The position numbers were made by a program, and so were the translations under genes. The notes under the pieces are model-generated. The model made no database searches. It was given only the letters and a program-made list of their open reading frames with translations, and had not been told where the DNA came from. A stretch of DNA of 64,000 bases from Sambucus nigra (Eukaryota > Streptophyta > Magnoliopsida > Dipsacales > Adoxaceae), in NCBI GenBank assembly GCA_949130495.1, contig OX422207.1, forward strand, positions 837,253,573 through 837,317,572. The letters are read 5' to 3'. Of this stretch, positions 23,773 to 36,625 are shown one piece after another. Within the stretch, counting starts at the first letter, position 1, and each line of letters starts with the position of its first letter.

Positions 23773-24812
23773 TGTAAAACGTGACGACGGTGTGTGATAC
23801 TGATTTAAATTAATTCGTAAGTTTTTAATTAAATCGTATTTAATTAGAGTCTATTTTTAAACAAACTTAAATCAGCCCCAAAACATGCAACTACGTGTGT
23901 TCGTGTGTCAAAACATAAATAAATAAAGCATGCGATACAACTTTTAGGAAAAATCCCCGAAGGGAAAAACCTTTTATTTTTAAAACTCTGACAAGTTTAC
24001 AAGATCATTGACTTACATAAAATCTTTCTTTCTCCCACAAGAGTAACGCGCGGTGTCTTCGTCAAACCTCCAAAGCAACGACTAGAAATCTGCAGTGGTT
24101 CACGCGTAGCTATACCACAAGGACACGCAATCCTATACGCGCAGTCTTCTTGGTGTAGGTTATCCTCCCCACAAAAGTAAACAAAAGCAAAGTGTGTTCT
24201 TGAACACCAAAATAATTTACCTAAGCATATGGGATTTTTTTGAATTGAAAACAAAAACGGATTAAAGCCTAAAAGAAGAAGCCAAAAGGATTCTGCAGTT
24301 TTGCAGTTTTCTGTCTTTCAAAATGCTGAAACTTCTTAATGAAAACGAAACCATTTAATGAGTATATATACAAAATCACACTACCTCGGTATTCAAGCTC
24401 GTTCGAACGATAAAAAGGTCTCGCGCGAACGAGATACGCGTGTCGTTCAAACGGCATCGTGCGATATCAACATGTCGCTCGATCGAGATGCTGATCTCGC
24501 TGGAACGACCTGGGCGTAAAAATCTAGGAACACTACAGAACTTAGAAAAATTATTCATTCTCAAATTCTGACGAAAAAGTCCGCTCCAACACTTAAAAAA
24601 TATTTTGTAAAACAATCCCAAAGCTCTAAGTGGAAAGTTAAGGTATTTAAAATATAACCTTAGCAAAGTAAACTTTTGCGGAGACTTTTTGATGAAGAAC
24701 TTGATATATTAGGACCCGTCTTGATGTAGATTGCTCTAGAACTTCTTCGACAGTTGTAACGGTATACGACATAATTATTTGTGACGGACATTCATAAAAA
24801 TATTTTCTTACA
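23773..24812 (-). repeat. SireN2 5' LTR
   Basis: Same length as the left LTR and the same end sequences. The palindrome cluster lies at about 24395-24510. Confidence 0.85.
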
Positions 24813-26180
24813 CCGACTGATCAATTGATAAATATAAAGCAAGACTTGTGGCCAAAGGCTTCAGGAAAAAGGAAGGGTTAGATTACTTCGACACGTACTT
24901 ACCTGTAATAAGGATTACGTCCTTTCTAATATTGAAAGCAATATCTGCTATTAATGGACTTGAAAAGTGACAAATGGATGTAAAAATCACTTTCTTAAAT
25001 GGTGAACTAGAAGAGAAAATTTATACGAAGCAACCTCAAGGGTTCAAAGCTCCCGAACAAGAAGGAAAAGTGTTTAAGATTGTGAAATCACTTTACGGAT
25101 TAAAACAAGCACGTAAGTAATGGCATGAAAAATTTGATAATGTAATGTCATCAAATGGTTTCATAATTAATGAGTGCGAAATATGTTTATTTCAAAACAC
25201 CTCAAAATGGATATGTCATTGTATGCCTCTACGTTGATGATATGCTAATCATGGGTAGTAACATTGACATGGTCAATACTACTAAAATTATGTTGAATAT
25301 CGATTCGACATGAAAGATCTTGGTGTTGCTGATGTTATATTAAAAATTAAAATTTCTAAAACATTGGATGGACTAATATTATCTCAGTCTCAATACATAG
25401 AAAAGTTACTTGAAAAATTTAAGAAGTATGATATTCGTCCTACCAAGACACCAGTAGATGTAAATTTACATCTAGCAAGAAATAATGGTGAAAGAGGATC
25501 TCAATTTGGGTACTCTCATGTTATCGACAGTTTAATGTATATCATGAGCTGTACACGACCAGACATAGCATATTCAATAAATAAGCTAATTAGATATACG
25601 AAAAATCCAAAGAGAGATTGCTAGAAGGAAATATTGAGAGTTTTGGGTTATTTAAAATATAATCGATACTATGGACTGAACTTTTCGGGATATCCAGTAA
25701 TACTTGAAGGGCATTACGATGCAAATTGGATATCAGATACAAAGGACTCTAAGTCTACAAGTGGGCATGTGTTGACCATTGGAGGTGCAGCCATATCTTG
25801 GAAATCCTCAAAACAAACATGCATTGCTATGTCGACAATGGAATCTAAATTCATTGCACTAGACAAAGCTGGAGAAGAAGCTGAATAATTTTGAAACTTT
25901 TTAGAGAATGTTCCAAATTGGTCGAAACCTGTGCCTGAAATATTTATTCATTGTGATAGTCGATCAACCATTGGAAGGGAACATAATCACATGTACAACA
26001 AAAGTCACGACATATTGATCATCGACTTATTACAATGAGACAATTTCTCTTAAACGGAATTATCTTAATTGACTATGTAAAGTCAAGAGATAATATAGCA
26101 GATCCACTAACAAAAGGTTTAAACCAAGAGCAAGTTGAAATATCATTAAGAGGAATAGGTATAAAGCCTATAAATAAATG
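24813..26180 (+). pseudogene. pol: Cop reverse transcriptase and RNase H
   Basis: RT continues from 19151. YVDDML is intact at 25230-25247. 25310-25624 carries the RT thumb (MKDLG... CTRPDIAYS). 25634-25888 carries RNase H with the copia block [14 protein letters not shown] and the MSTMESKF motif. 26030-26180 carries the C-terminal tail (VKSRDNIADPLTKG-like). At least four stops and frame changes interrupt it. Confidence 0.82.
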
Positions 26181-26772
26181 AGAATCAGTATAGTGGAAAC
26201 CAAACCTTAGTGATTAGAGATCCTAAGATCTAGGTTTGATGGGAAAACCAAACTATATTGTATTAAATACGCACTAGGGGATATTTAATCTTATCCATTA
26301 CAAAGATGAGACAATGCACATCTTCACTGAAATTAGGATAAGTTATGATTTTAATGACATCCATATTTTAGAATGTCTAAGTGGGGTACTACAGGATACT
26401 TTGTATGGAAGTCACCTACGTGAGTAAGAAGGGGCCCACTTTTATGAAAATAATGAAAGACATATTCTCTTAAATACTCACGAAACAAAGTGGTGTTCAT
26501 GGCCAAAACGAACACAAACGTGAGAACCAACTGTGTTGAAGAATTATTGTGTGAATATTATTGTCTAGTTTTACAAAAGTGGTTGATAGTTCAAAGAAAT
26601 GATGTCTATCGATTAATCGAGTAAATTCGATAGTAAATCACTAAGGAAAGATCAAGGCCACCAGACAACTTCTCCCGATGCAATAAATTTTCAATTTTAC
26701 TCAACCTGTGTCTCCATCTTCATCTGCATCTTGCATATCTGTATATAGTGATATATCATTTATGTAGGGAAT
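26181..26772 (+). other. Cop 3' untranslated region
   Basis: No frame. Leads to the 3' LTR at 26773, with only a weak purine run (TAGGGA) before it. Confidence 0.55.
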
Positions 26773-27817
26773 TGTTAGAAAATGGGTACTGGACAACAAA
26801 TTTTGAGCAATTGTGAGCTCAAATTTAGATGGATCCACACTACAATATTTATGGGACCATATAAGAACGTGTTCTCCTTCGTAAGGAGATTAACATGGTA
26901 TATTCACATGTCCAATTCCATTAAGTTATGGATGACAAATATTCATCGAAAATGACTCATAAAGCATTGAAAGTTAATGAATTGGGTGTGTATTACTCTT
27001 GTCCCACATAGGAAGAATAGTCGGAATTTGAAGAGGTAATAAAACCCCAAATGTGCACTAAGGCTTGGATGCCTTCGGGGTATCTGAACTCTTTGAAGGG
27101 GAGATGGCCTCCATTGTGCAAGTGTTGGGTTTGGGCCAAAATCCCACACGAGCGCGCGTGCACGTCGTCTATCGGGCATGCCGTCTATTCCGTTTCGGCT
27201 AGGGCTTATAAAAATTCTTTTCTTTTTTGGGCCGAATTTAAATTAACTTTCTAGGATGACATTGATTAATTTTGAAATTAATTAGTTAAGTTAAATCAGA
27301 TTTAACTATTTAATAGTTAAAAATAGTGTAACTGTTTTGACTATTCCCAACAGTCAATATCTTTGCAATATATACAACCTTTTCCCTCTAGGTTTACATG
27401 ATGAGAAAATTACGAAAATGAAAATGTTCTTCCAGAAAATTATTTCATCCTTCTAGAAAATTATTTCTCTCTTTTCTGTATTCATTACAATTGCATATTA
27501 CTGTTCCGACTGAGTAGAAAACATAGACTTATGTTTGCTGGAATTAATCACTTTTGTGCTACTTGATCAATTCAAAAAATATGTTCTATCTTGGGAGGCA
27601 ATTATTCAGAACTTTGAAGTACATTGGAGGGAATAAATTTTCCTTATGGAGACTATTCTAAACAGGGCTCAGATTTATTTTCTATTTATTAATATATTCT
27701 TCAAATTCTGTCTATTACAATTAAGTTTCTGAATTTTATGTTATTTCTATAATTTTTGTAACTACTGAATTTAATAGTTCTGTTTTAATTTAGAATTTGT
27801 AATATCAGTTAATAACA
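26773..27817 (+). repeat. Cop 3' LTR
   Basis: 1045 bp, starts TGTTAGAAAATG and ends AATAACA. Contains a TATA-like CTTATAAAAA near 27209 that is missing from the 5' LTR. Confidence 0.8.
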
Positions 27818-28742
27818 TAAACTGTCCACATCGGCCCCTTTCTTAACTCCCATTTATTTATTGAATAGGATGGGAGAGCATGTATCATAATTTTTCAAGG
27901 AAATGTAATGTATTTACTGAACCTTTCTATCGTTCAGCAACAATAGGATGTAATTTTCATAGGATATAAACTTTTTATAGGTTATAATTTTTATAGGATA
28001 TAAAGAGCAATACTAAACAAAGCCACCTCATCTGTACCATAATTTTAATTTTTATAGGATATGAACTTTTGACATAAAAAGTTGCACTGGTCATGGCAGG
28101 TATTGAAAAAGATGACATTGTCGAAATTCTAGATATTTTATGATATATCCCGATAGCTGAGTCTCGAATGATAACTTTTAATTAATATATGAAATTGGGT
28201 GGTTAGAAAATTTACAAATAATAGAAAAGGGATTATTTATAAAGACAAACTGATAGAGTTCTAGGGTGGGTACAAAATTAATTAAGACAAACTGTAGGAT
28301 ACATTTTTACATATCAAACATTTATCTAAAAGTAGAAATATGTTTTTTACTTATAGTTTTTTTTTTTCATTTTTCCCTTTTTTTAGTTGAAAGTAGAAAT
28401 ATTTCGAAACTAGATCCACTGTAGGAAAAAAATTTATAAATAAATTAAAGCATATGTTTTTTTGAGAAAAATGTAAAGTAAATGTTTTGTTAACAATTTA
28501 AAATAATTTGTTTTGGAGATATTTGTTGTTTTTCTTAACTTAATCTTTGAGTGTTATTTCTTTACATAAGGTATTATATTTGGAATGAGTTTTCTACATT
28601 TGGTACAATAATGTTTGATTACTTAACTTTAAAACATTGAAAAAAGTTTATACAGTATTTTAGTTGCATAATAAGTTGCTAAAAATATGTTTTTTTTAGT
28701 TTATTTTGAAGCATGCAAAAGAAAAAAAAAATATTGCAACCA

Positions 28743-28787
<45 letters not shown>
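27818..28787. other. AT-rich stretch without a gene
   Basis: No coding signal on either strand. Ends in a TA microsatellite at about 28747-28787. Confidence 0.5.
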
Positions 28788-28790
<3 letters not shown>

Positions 28791-30067
28791 GTTATTGACT
28801 TTATGTGAACATACCTACTCTAATTATGCTATTGTTTGAGGTTGCGTGTAGTGGGAAGTCCACCCAGGAGTTGACTAGAAGGTGGTGGGTTGTTTCTCCA
28901 GGTCATAGTACTGTTGGATGGCCACTATCCGTATTTGAGGACATGTGAGTTTCGAGCGAGGTTTGGGTAATGTGGTATGGTTATGACCCACAAATGTATG
29001 TTCACGACCACCTACAGTATCTGTTTACGATTTGGGGTCAATGGTGAGCTTGTGAAATAGTGGACCAGGGTGATATGTGATGTACCTAGAGTTTATATCA
29101 TATTAGGGATGCATCCGAGAGGCCAACTCGAAAATGATATGTATATACATATAAAAGAGTGTTATATGTATAAGTGTACTTAAATGATTAGTTGAACATA
29201 AAATATTAAGTATTGTATGGTTGGATTGCTTATATAGGGGTATGAATACAAATTGTAGATATAATACGGTATAGCTTATGTGATAACTACATGGTAAATA
29301 ATGTAAAGTGCATACGAGAAGCATTAATGGAAGTTTAGCGGATTAGATTATGTTAAGAATTACTAAACTAGTTAGGTGTGGTAGAATAACTAGTAAATTA
29401 AAATAAATAAGTTGGGTCTGCACTGTAAATCAGGGGTGAGGATAATCTCATGTGAGTGCGACACCAAATGAACATGAATAATTCTTAGTACTTACTTATT
29501 AATGCGTTTAAATACTTGCAACTATTTTTAAAAAAATTTCAACACTGAACCGTATCAAAAATATTTTCAAAACCTTTTCGGTGCAAAGCCACATGGACAC
29601 CAGGGTTAGATTTTTATTCCAGTCAGACGTTGCTGTAACAGTTGTTGATGCATGTCGAGTTTGCTTAGATGCCTTTTTCCATTCTATTTAGTTAGGATGC
29701 TATTTTAGTATTTCTTTTTGGGCATGTCTCCCACAGTTAGACAACTTTATTATCAGATTTTGTTTACATTATTTCCTTTAGCCTTTGGGTTATTGTACTT
29801 TGGGTTTATCTAGAGTTTATATGGTTATTTATTTATTTATGATATCGGCACTCCTTACGTTATGTTGTTGTGGATGTTTATCTTAAATGGTTGAATGTTT
29901 TAACGAATTATGTTGATAAGTTTTAAAACTGACCCTGTACTTAATAGGTTATTAGTTTAATTAATTGTTTATCGACAGTGATGCTAGAAATGAGCCATAT
30001 TGATATTCTACTTTTATTCTAGTATATGATTGGTCACCCGTTATTAGAATAGGAGGGGTGTCGCACA
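28788..30067 (+). repeat. Orphan 3' part of a gypsy LTR
   Basis: Follows the order of the GypA LTR 3' half (promoter-distal GT-rich text, a GCTCTGACCC-like patch, TTAGGATGCTA, a final GGGGTGTCGCACA) at low identity. No LTR start, primer site or interior is attached, and it begins right at the TA microsatellite, so it is a truncated or solo fragment. Confidence 0.5.
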
Positions 30068-30689
30068 AAGCAACATACACGCTAGCTAAGATAAATAAAT
30101 ATCGCATGGAGTTCATCGAAGTCATTATAGATTATATATGTTAAGTACATTATGAGTACTATAAATGGTGTATTATGTTGAAAGTTTCTAATTGTATATT
30201 TGATTATATTTTGACGAAAATTTTATTAACTATATTTGGTTGTGTTTTGATGAAAAATTCGTTGTACAATTAGCTAATCGGTTTGGGAAATAGTTAATAA
30301 GAGATAAGTTAGTGGATGTGGATGTGGATATTATCTACTTTGGGGTTATTACGATACAATAAGATATATATTTCATAATAGAATCATCACTTTGAATATT
30401 ATGAGTTTTTGACATTGAATATTTTCTATTGTGGACATTTCCTATTTGAAATACAAAATATTTGCAGTACAAGTGTTGATTTTCTACCAATCAAATATAT
30501 AGGTTCATCTGTTGGGGATATTATTATTATTTTTTATATTTACACAATTATGGTGGTTGTGAAAAAACATGCATAAATTGTTTAAAACTGCAAATCATGC
30601 ATTTGTTAATTAATTTTTTTCGAAAGTGTGATAAATAGAAGTTAGGATTAATTTTTTCGTAACATTTTAGCCCTAAAAATATAATTTCC
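30068..30689. other. Non-coding spacer
   Basis: AT-rich with no frame or family resemblance seen. It is the left flank of GypB. Confidence 0.4.
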
Positions 30690-33297
30690 TATTTCCACGT
30701 AAAGGCTGGTCAGGCACGATACACCGAAGATAGGGCTTGCTTGTCAATTAATACCATTCTTAGCACAAAATAAATATAAATAAGTTATTTTCCAAAAACT
30801 TCTGCATTTGTACAACAAAGAACACATACACAATAATCCAATATTTCAAACCACCACCATAATAATAATAATAACATCCAACTAGAGTAATAAAATCCCA
30901 ACCGACATAAAATAAAAGAGTATCGAGCTTATGACCTTACAAAAGTTCCAAATAATAAATGACTGAAGCTGAAAAGCACCTATGCTAGAAGCAACTAAAT
31001 CTTAATCTGGAGAGCAAGTGAGATCGTGGGACTTCTACAACACAATTCAATTATCCCTGTCTAGGAGCACCTGGGAGGGGGGGGGAGGACATTTATATTT
31101 GGCTCAGAGCCCGAGGTGTGTAACAATTAACTTGAATAATGTATGAATGTAATAATACAGTCGATGCACAATAATTAATCCCCCCTTTCGTCACTCACAT
31201 GTGTATAACATCTCACCTCTCAACTAACTGTGATATCGTTATCATCCCAATAAATCCCAAGTAATGAATTGTGACATTAATTCTATCTGTAAGCATGTAT
31301 ATCGATAATCAAATATTTAAATGTGATTCCTATATTTAATTGTCAACATTCATTTATCTCAGTCTCATTATTCTTTCAATAAGGCATAAACATCTATTAT
31401 GCATTATAGGGTTTCATGTATAAATATTGTCCAATTCCTTGGACAATTAAATTTATTTAATTCCAACCGGTCAGATAATAATATATATATATGTCCTATC
31501 ATATATTTTTGACACACAAGGGCATCTACTGTTAGTGTTTATTCGTACTCTATTGACAAGCCTGGAGGAATTCTCTTATTCCTAAGCGGATATCATAAAC
31601 ACACATATACATTGGGGGCGGTCCCTACGTAGGACACCTGTATACAACCCATACCCAACGATGATACAGGAACGGTTAGCACCAAAACCTACCTCTAGTG
31701 GGTAGAGCCTCCACGTGGTACCTATATGGCCTACACATCGTCAAGCCCACATGTGCCGACGTGTGGTACGCGGCTCGAACGCGCGAACCCCCATGTCGAT
31801 AGGATAGTCCACGAATATGGTATGTTCACATCATCACACAATAATACATATTATTTATCTATATAATTTGTATAGGCAATTTCTCTACAATTACCATAAT
31901 ATTCCTCATTTAAAAATTCACGATATTTCTCATTTATTAATAAGTTATAATCTCATGAATTATTAACTTCATTTCAAAAATAATTACTTGACAACTGGTT
32001 AAAGCTAATCATTATCAATTCAAGCATGAGTGTAACCTTATTCCATTAATTAACCCATAAAATTCACTTTTGTTCCTTCCTTATAATACCACTAACTGCT
32101 ATTCGTGAAGAATCAAATGCAGTAACCCATAAAGTAGAGATCAAGGCTACAGAAAAAGGGAGGAGGAGAGAGAAAACACCCACGTCTTTCAAACGACTGG
32201 GGGTGTCGTTCGCGTGACATGGCACGTCGTTCGAATGACCCGCCACATCATTTGAATGAGGACAACTCTTCTTCCTCCACCTTTCTCCCTTTCTTGGTTT
32301 CCCAGATGTCCCAAATCCTTAATATTTCTAATAATTCCCAACCCAAAATTTTCCATGTTGTCCCCATCATTCAGCCCCAAACAATTTACTAAGAATTCCA
32401 TACTTCAACGATTTAAGTTCCAAATTTCCAATTATGTTCATTTCATACCAAGAACATTTAATATGGGCACTATATCTAGATTTCAGTTCATTAAAGGTTA
32501 ATAAAAATATCTACAATGATTAACTAATTATCCCCAAATAATTGTCAAAACTTAACAGAAAGCTAATAATCAATATAAGGCTTTCAATTTCTTAATTTCT
32601 GGAATAAATTCTACACGTATATCCTTCCTCTACATGTGGAATTTCATCTTCAAATCAAATATAATAGTCTTAAACCTCATACATCTTAATTTCCAAAAAT
32701 CTAAAAGGGATAAAATTATGCATTGAGAAATAAATTAGAAACATAGATTATTCAAGAAAATTCTTGCCTTTAAATTTTGTTGAGGAGACCCTTGAAAGAT
32801 TTTGATTCCTCCTTGTTCTTCCTCTTCTCCCCCTGGTGTTTCTCTCTTCTCTCTTTCATGGCTGCTATTTTAGGTTTTTAATTTGTGATAGTGGGTAAGT
32901 GGTTTACCCCCACTTAACCACTCAATTAGTGCTAATCCCGTTTTTAGTTAAGGCCCAACTTTTGGACCCCCCAAACGGACCTAAATCTATAATCCAATAA
33001 GACCAAAAGTTACCCAACTTATATACTATTGAATCGGGACCATTTTTAAAGGCTTAATTCATCTAAACGAGTACATATGAGTCCCAAAATATGTTCCAAA
33101 TAATTGAAGTCAATAATATCTATTTTCAATTTGTGTCGCACATAAATTTTTCGTTTATCCAATATCACAATTAAATATCATACACATGCACCTTAAATTA
33201 GTCACACATAAATATAATTGCATAACAATATTGATTGTAAAATTTTGAAATAGGATTATTTAATTATTTACTTTAGATGAAAATACAAAATATTACA
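30690..33297 (-). repeat. GypB 3' LTR
   Basis: About 2.6 kb, pairs with 38074-40734. A palindrome patch (GTCGTTCGAATGAC type) lies at about 32195-32255, with a TATTATAAGG-like TATA on minus near 32080. The left boundary is uncertain by some tens of bases. Confidence 0.78.
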
Positions 33298-33379
33298 TTC
33301 TTACCCCCTAATTATGGGATTCCATCCTCGGAATCAAGAAGGTACGTACATAGCTAGAAGAATTTGGGATACTTTGTGC

Positions 33380-34440
33380 GCATGTCATCCTCCCTCTCCC
33401 ATGTCGACTTATCCTCCTGGTGGTGTTCCCACTGTACCCGAACTAAGGGAACAACTTTGGATCAGAGTCGGTGCTCCTGTCTATCTAAAATGGCCATCGG
33501 TATCTCCTCGTAAGTAGCATCTGGATGGAGCTCAATATCATCAATCTCGATGTGTTGGTATGCCACCTCATCTCTAAGGAATCTCCGTAGTGAATATATA
33601 TGAAAAATATCGTGCATCGGCTGCAAGTGCTCCGGTAAACCCAATCGATATGCTATGGGCCCAATCCTCTCAAGAATAGGGAAAGTCCCACGTAACGAGG
33701 ATCCAACTTCCTTTTATTCCCAAATCTCACCACCCCCTTCATGGGAGATACTTTAATCAACACTTGGTCCCCAACATCGAAGTCTAAATATTTTCGGCCC
33801 GCATCCACATAGCTTTTTTGCCTATCCTGGGCAATATGTATCCTTACCCGAATCCTCTCTACCTTCTCCAAGGTATACTGAATGAAGTCTGGATAAATTA
33901 TTTTGTTCTCCCCCACCTCTAACCAACATGAGGGTGAATGACAAGGTCTAATGTAGAGGGCCTCAAAGGGATCCATCCCAATCGTGAACTAGTAGCGATT
34001 ATTGTAGGCAAACCACGCCAACAGAAAATACTGCTCCCAACTCCCCTTCAAATATATAATACACATACGCCACATGTCCTCCATCATTAGCTTCACTCTC
34101 TTTGTCTGCCCATCGGTTTGAGGATGATACGAAGTGCTCAGTCTCAACTCTTCTCCCAGATCCTGCTGGAAGCTCCTCTCAAAGTGAGAAATAAACGCCT
34201 TGTCCCTATTTGAGACTATATTAAGTGATACCCCATGCTCTTTAACAATCACTGTAAGGAAGAGTCGGTCGTACAACTCTGAGCTATAGTCTGTACTGAT
34301 CGGTAAGAAATGAGTAATCTTTGTCAACCTGTCGATAATCACCCATATCGAATCATTTCCCCTGTGTAAAGTAGGTATCCCAGTAATAAAGTCCATAAAT
34401 GTGCTTTCCCATTTCCACACCAGGATGTCCAAAGGCTACA
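33380..34440 (-). pseudogene. pol: GypB integrase core and chromodomain
   Basis: From 34432 the frame holds the integrase core with MDFITGIP, then the second acidic site reads SNRD (about 34199-34216), and the third acidic position is lysine (QTDGQTKRV, 34100-34102). 33976-33653 is the integrase C-terminal region. 33644-33462 and onward to about 33400 end in VRVQWEHHQED, a chromodomain-like tail. Chromodomains steer such integrases to marked chromatin. Two of three catalytic acids are replaced. Confidence 0.75.
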
Positions 34441-36625
34441 GGGTACCCACGGAACACTAATTATCGGCCTTCACCAACTGATATGTAGCACATGTAGACA
34501 CAAACTCATTTATATCCCTCTTCATACTAGCCTACAAATACTGATGGCACATATCGTCATACATCTTATACCCATCGAGATGCACCGTATATAGCAAGCT
34601 GTGAGCCTCCAACATGATAGCTCGCCTTAACTACTCATCATTCGGAACAACCAGTCTCCCTTGGAACCTAAAACCACCTTCAGACCCGATAGAAAAGGGC
34701 TCCACCCCCTTATCTAGCAACTGTCTCACAAATATTATACTCCACATGTGCCTTCACCATTCGAATAATAATCCCGAGGGTAATGGTGAGAACTGACATA
34801 AATGCTCGGGTCAACTCATCATCTCCTCAAAATGACTTCCACTTCTCCTTCCACACCGCTGCCAACTCCAAAAATAGATTACAACTCAACATATATGCTA
34901 CGACATTATCTTTCCCTGGGTGGTACTTAATGTCGAACTGATAGTCCTTCATAAACTCGAGCCACCTCCTGTGTCGTATATTCAGCTTCTGTTATGTGAA
35001 CGAATACTGCAAGATCTTATGTTCTGTAAAGAGATGAAACTTCTCCCCCATAAGGTAATGTCTCCACACTCATAATGAAAAAAACACGGTTGCCAACTTT
35101 AAGTCATGGGTGGTGTAATGTCCCTTGTGAGGCTTAAGCTTTCGGGAAACATAAGCTATCAGCCTCTCCTCCTGAATTAGAACCCCGCCAAGTTCCCTTA
35201 GGGACGCTTTGTAATCAACTCCTGCCCTAGGTAACACTAAAATTGGTGCTATAGTCAATATCGTCTTTAGCTCCTCAAACGCCTGTTGGCACCTCTCATC
35301 CCAAACAAAAGGTACCCCCTTCCTCGTCAAATTCGTCAAGGGATCGGCTATCTTAGAGAGTCCTTGAATGAATTGAATCCTAAAAAGTTGCACAACTCGA
35401 TGGGTGTAGTGGGTTGTCCCCACTCCATCACGGCGGAGACCTTCCCTGGGTCCACAGATATCCCCCCTTCGGACACAAAGTGGCTTAAGAACTGTACTTC
35501 TCTAAGACAGAACCCGCATTTCTTGAACTTCACATACAACTGATGATACTAAAGCATCTGTAGGACCATCCGTAGGTGCTCTGTATGCTCCTTCACAATC
35601 CGAGAATAAATCAAAATATCATTGATAAATACGATAATGAACCGAAATGGAAAATCCCTGAATACTTAGTTCATCAGATCCATAAATACCATCGGTGCAT
35701 TTGTTATCCCAAATGGCTTCACCAAAAACTCGTACGACCCATATCTAGTGAGAAAAGTTGTCTTTGAGATGTCCTGATCTCGGACTCTCAACTGGTGGTA
35801 CCAAAATCTCGAATCAATCTTCAAAAAGAAAGCAACACCCCTCAACTGGTCAAATAGGTCATCTATACGTGGCAACGGGTATTTATTACGAATAGTAACT
35901 TTGTGAAACTCCCTGTAATCGACACAAAGTTGTAGAGATTTGTCCCTCTTCTTAATGAATAACACTGGAGCACCGCAGGGCGAAGTACTCCTCCTGATAA
36001 ACCCCTTCCCTAACAAATTCTCAATATGATTGCGTAGCTCCCTCATCTCCAATGGGTCCATACGATACGGGGTACGGGTAATAGGTCTCGTGCTCGAAAA
36101 TAAGTTGATCACAAAGTCGATCTCTCGACTGGGTGGTAAACCTGAAATCTCTCCAAAAACATCATAAAAGTCACTCACTACTGGGATGGAGTCTAGCGTC
36201 ACTACAAACTCCGAAGAAGTATCCTCCTCAATGTAAGACAAATGCGTGATTGACCCACCCCAAGGGTACGACATTGTAACTATGTACATCTCCTGCCCCG
36301 GAATGGCAAAGATGATGGGCCTCCTATAACGATCCACACATGCTCTATAAGTGACTAGCCAGTCCATCCCTAGTATGACACCGTACTTGTGCATGTCAAG
36401 TACTAGTAAGTTAGCTAAAAAGGTGATTTGATCAATCTCAATACCTATGCCCCGACATACTGACCGTATGGGTTCCCCTCTACCCACCGGTGAGTCTACA
36501 TGTAAAATAATATCTGACACATAATCTACCATTCCCCTCTCCCGTGGAAATCCCGTGCTAATAAAAGAGTGAGATCCACCTGTATAAAAAAGAACATGAC
36601 CAACATGACCAAATATAAGAAACAT
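34441..36625 (-). pseudogene. pol: GypB protease, RT and RNase H
   Basis: 36625-35666 begins in protease ([11 protein letters not shown], with tyrosine where the active-site aspartate is expected), passes GMDWL, and enters RT with [24 protein letters not shown] stop is at 35666-35668. Next comes the active-site box, read as FIND (35618-35629) instead of F-I-D-D. 35539-35070 carries the thumb and RNase H ([13 protein letters not shown], then [22 protein letters not shown] and [14 protein letters not shown]). 34441-35069 is the integrase zinc-binding part in broken frames. Confidence 0.78.

Larger units (their letters stand above)
19152..24812 (-). mobile_element. Gag-only Sirevirus-like retrotransposon SireN2, inserted in Cop RT
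   Basis: Two 1040-bp LTRs (19152-20191, 23773-24812) begin TGTAAAACGTGAC and end CTTACA. Flanks CCGAT (19147-19151) and CCGAC (24813-24817) are a target duplication with one change. The primer site TGGTATCAGAGC is the complement of 23758-23769 and a purine tract adjoins the left LTR, so the element is on minus. Its interior has gag remnants only and is related to SireN1 in the 3' untranslated part and the Gag knuckle and coiled coil. LTR divergence is visibly greater than in SireN1, so it is older. Confidence 0.85.
608..27817 (+). mobile_element. Ty1/copia retrotransposon Cop, split twice by later insertions
   Basis: Two related LTRs (608-1438 and 26773-27817) start TGTTAGA and end AATAACA. 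Between them, after removing the nested elements at 2339-17173 and 19152-24812, the order is gag, zinc knuckle, protease, integrase, reverse transcriptase, RNase H, which is the copia order. The flanks TAACC (603-607) and TAAAC (27818-27822) agree at four of five bases and may be a decayed target duplication. The coding region holds many stops and frameshifts, so the element is dead. It is the oldest insertion of this nest because two others lie inside it. Confidence 0.88.
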
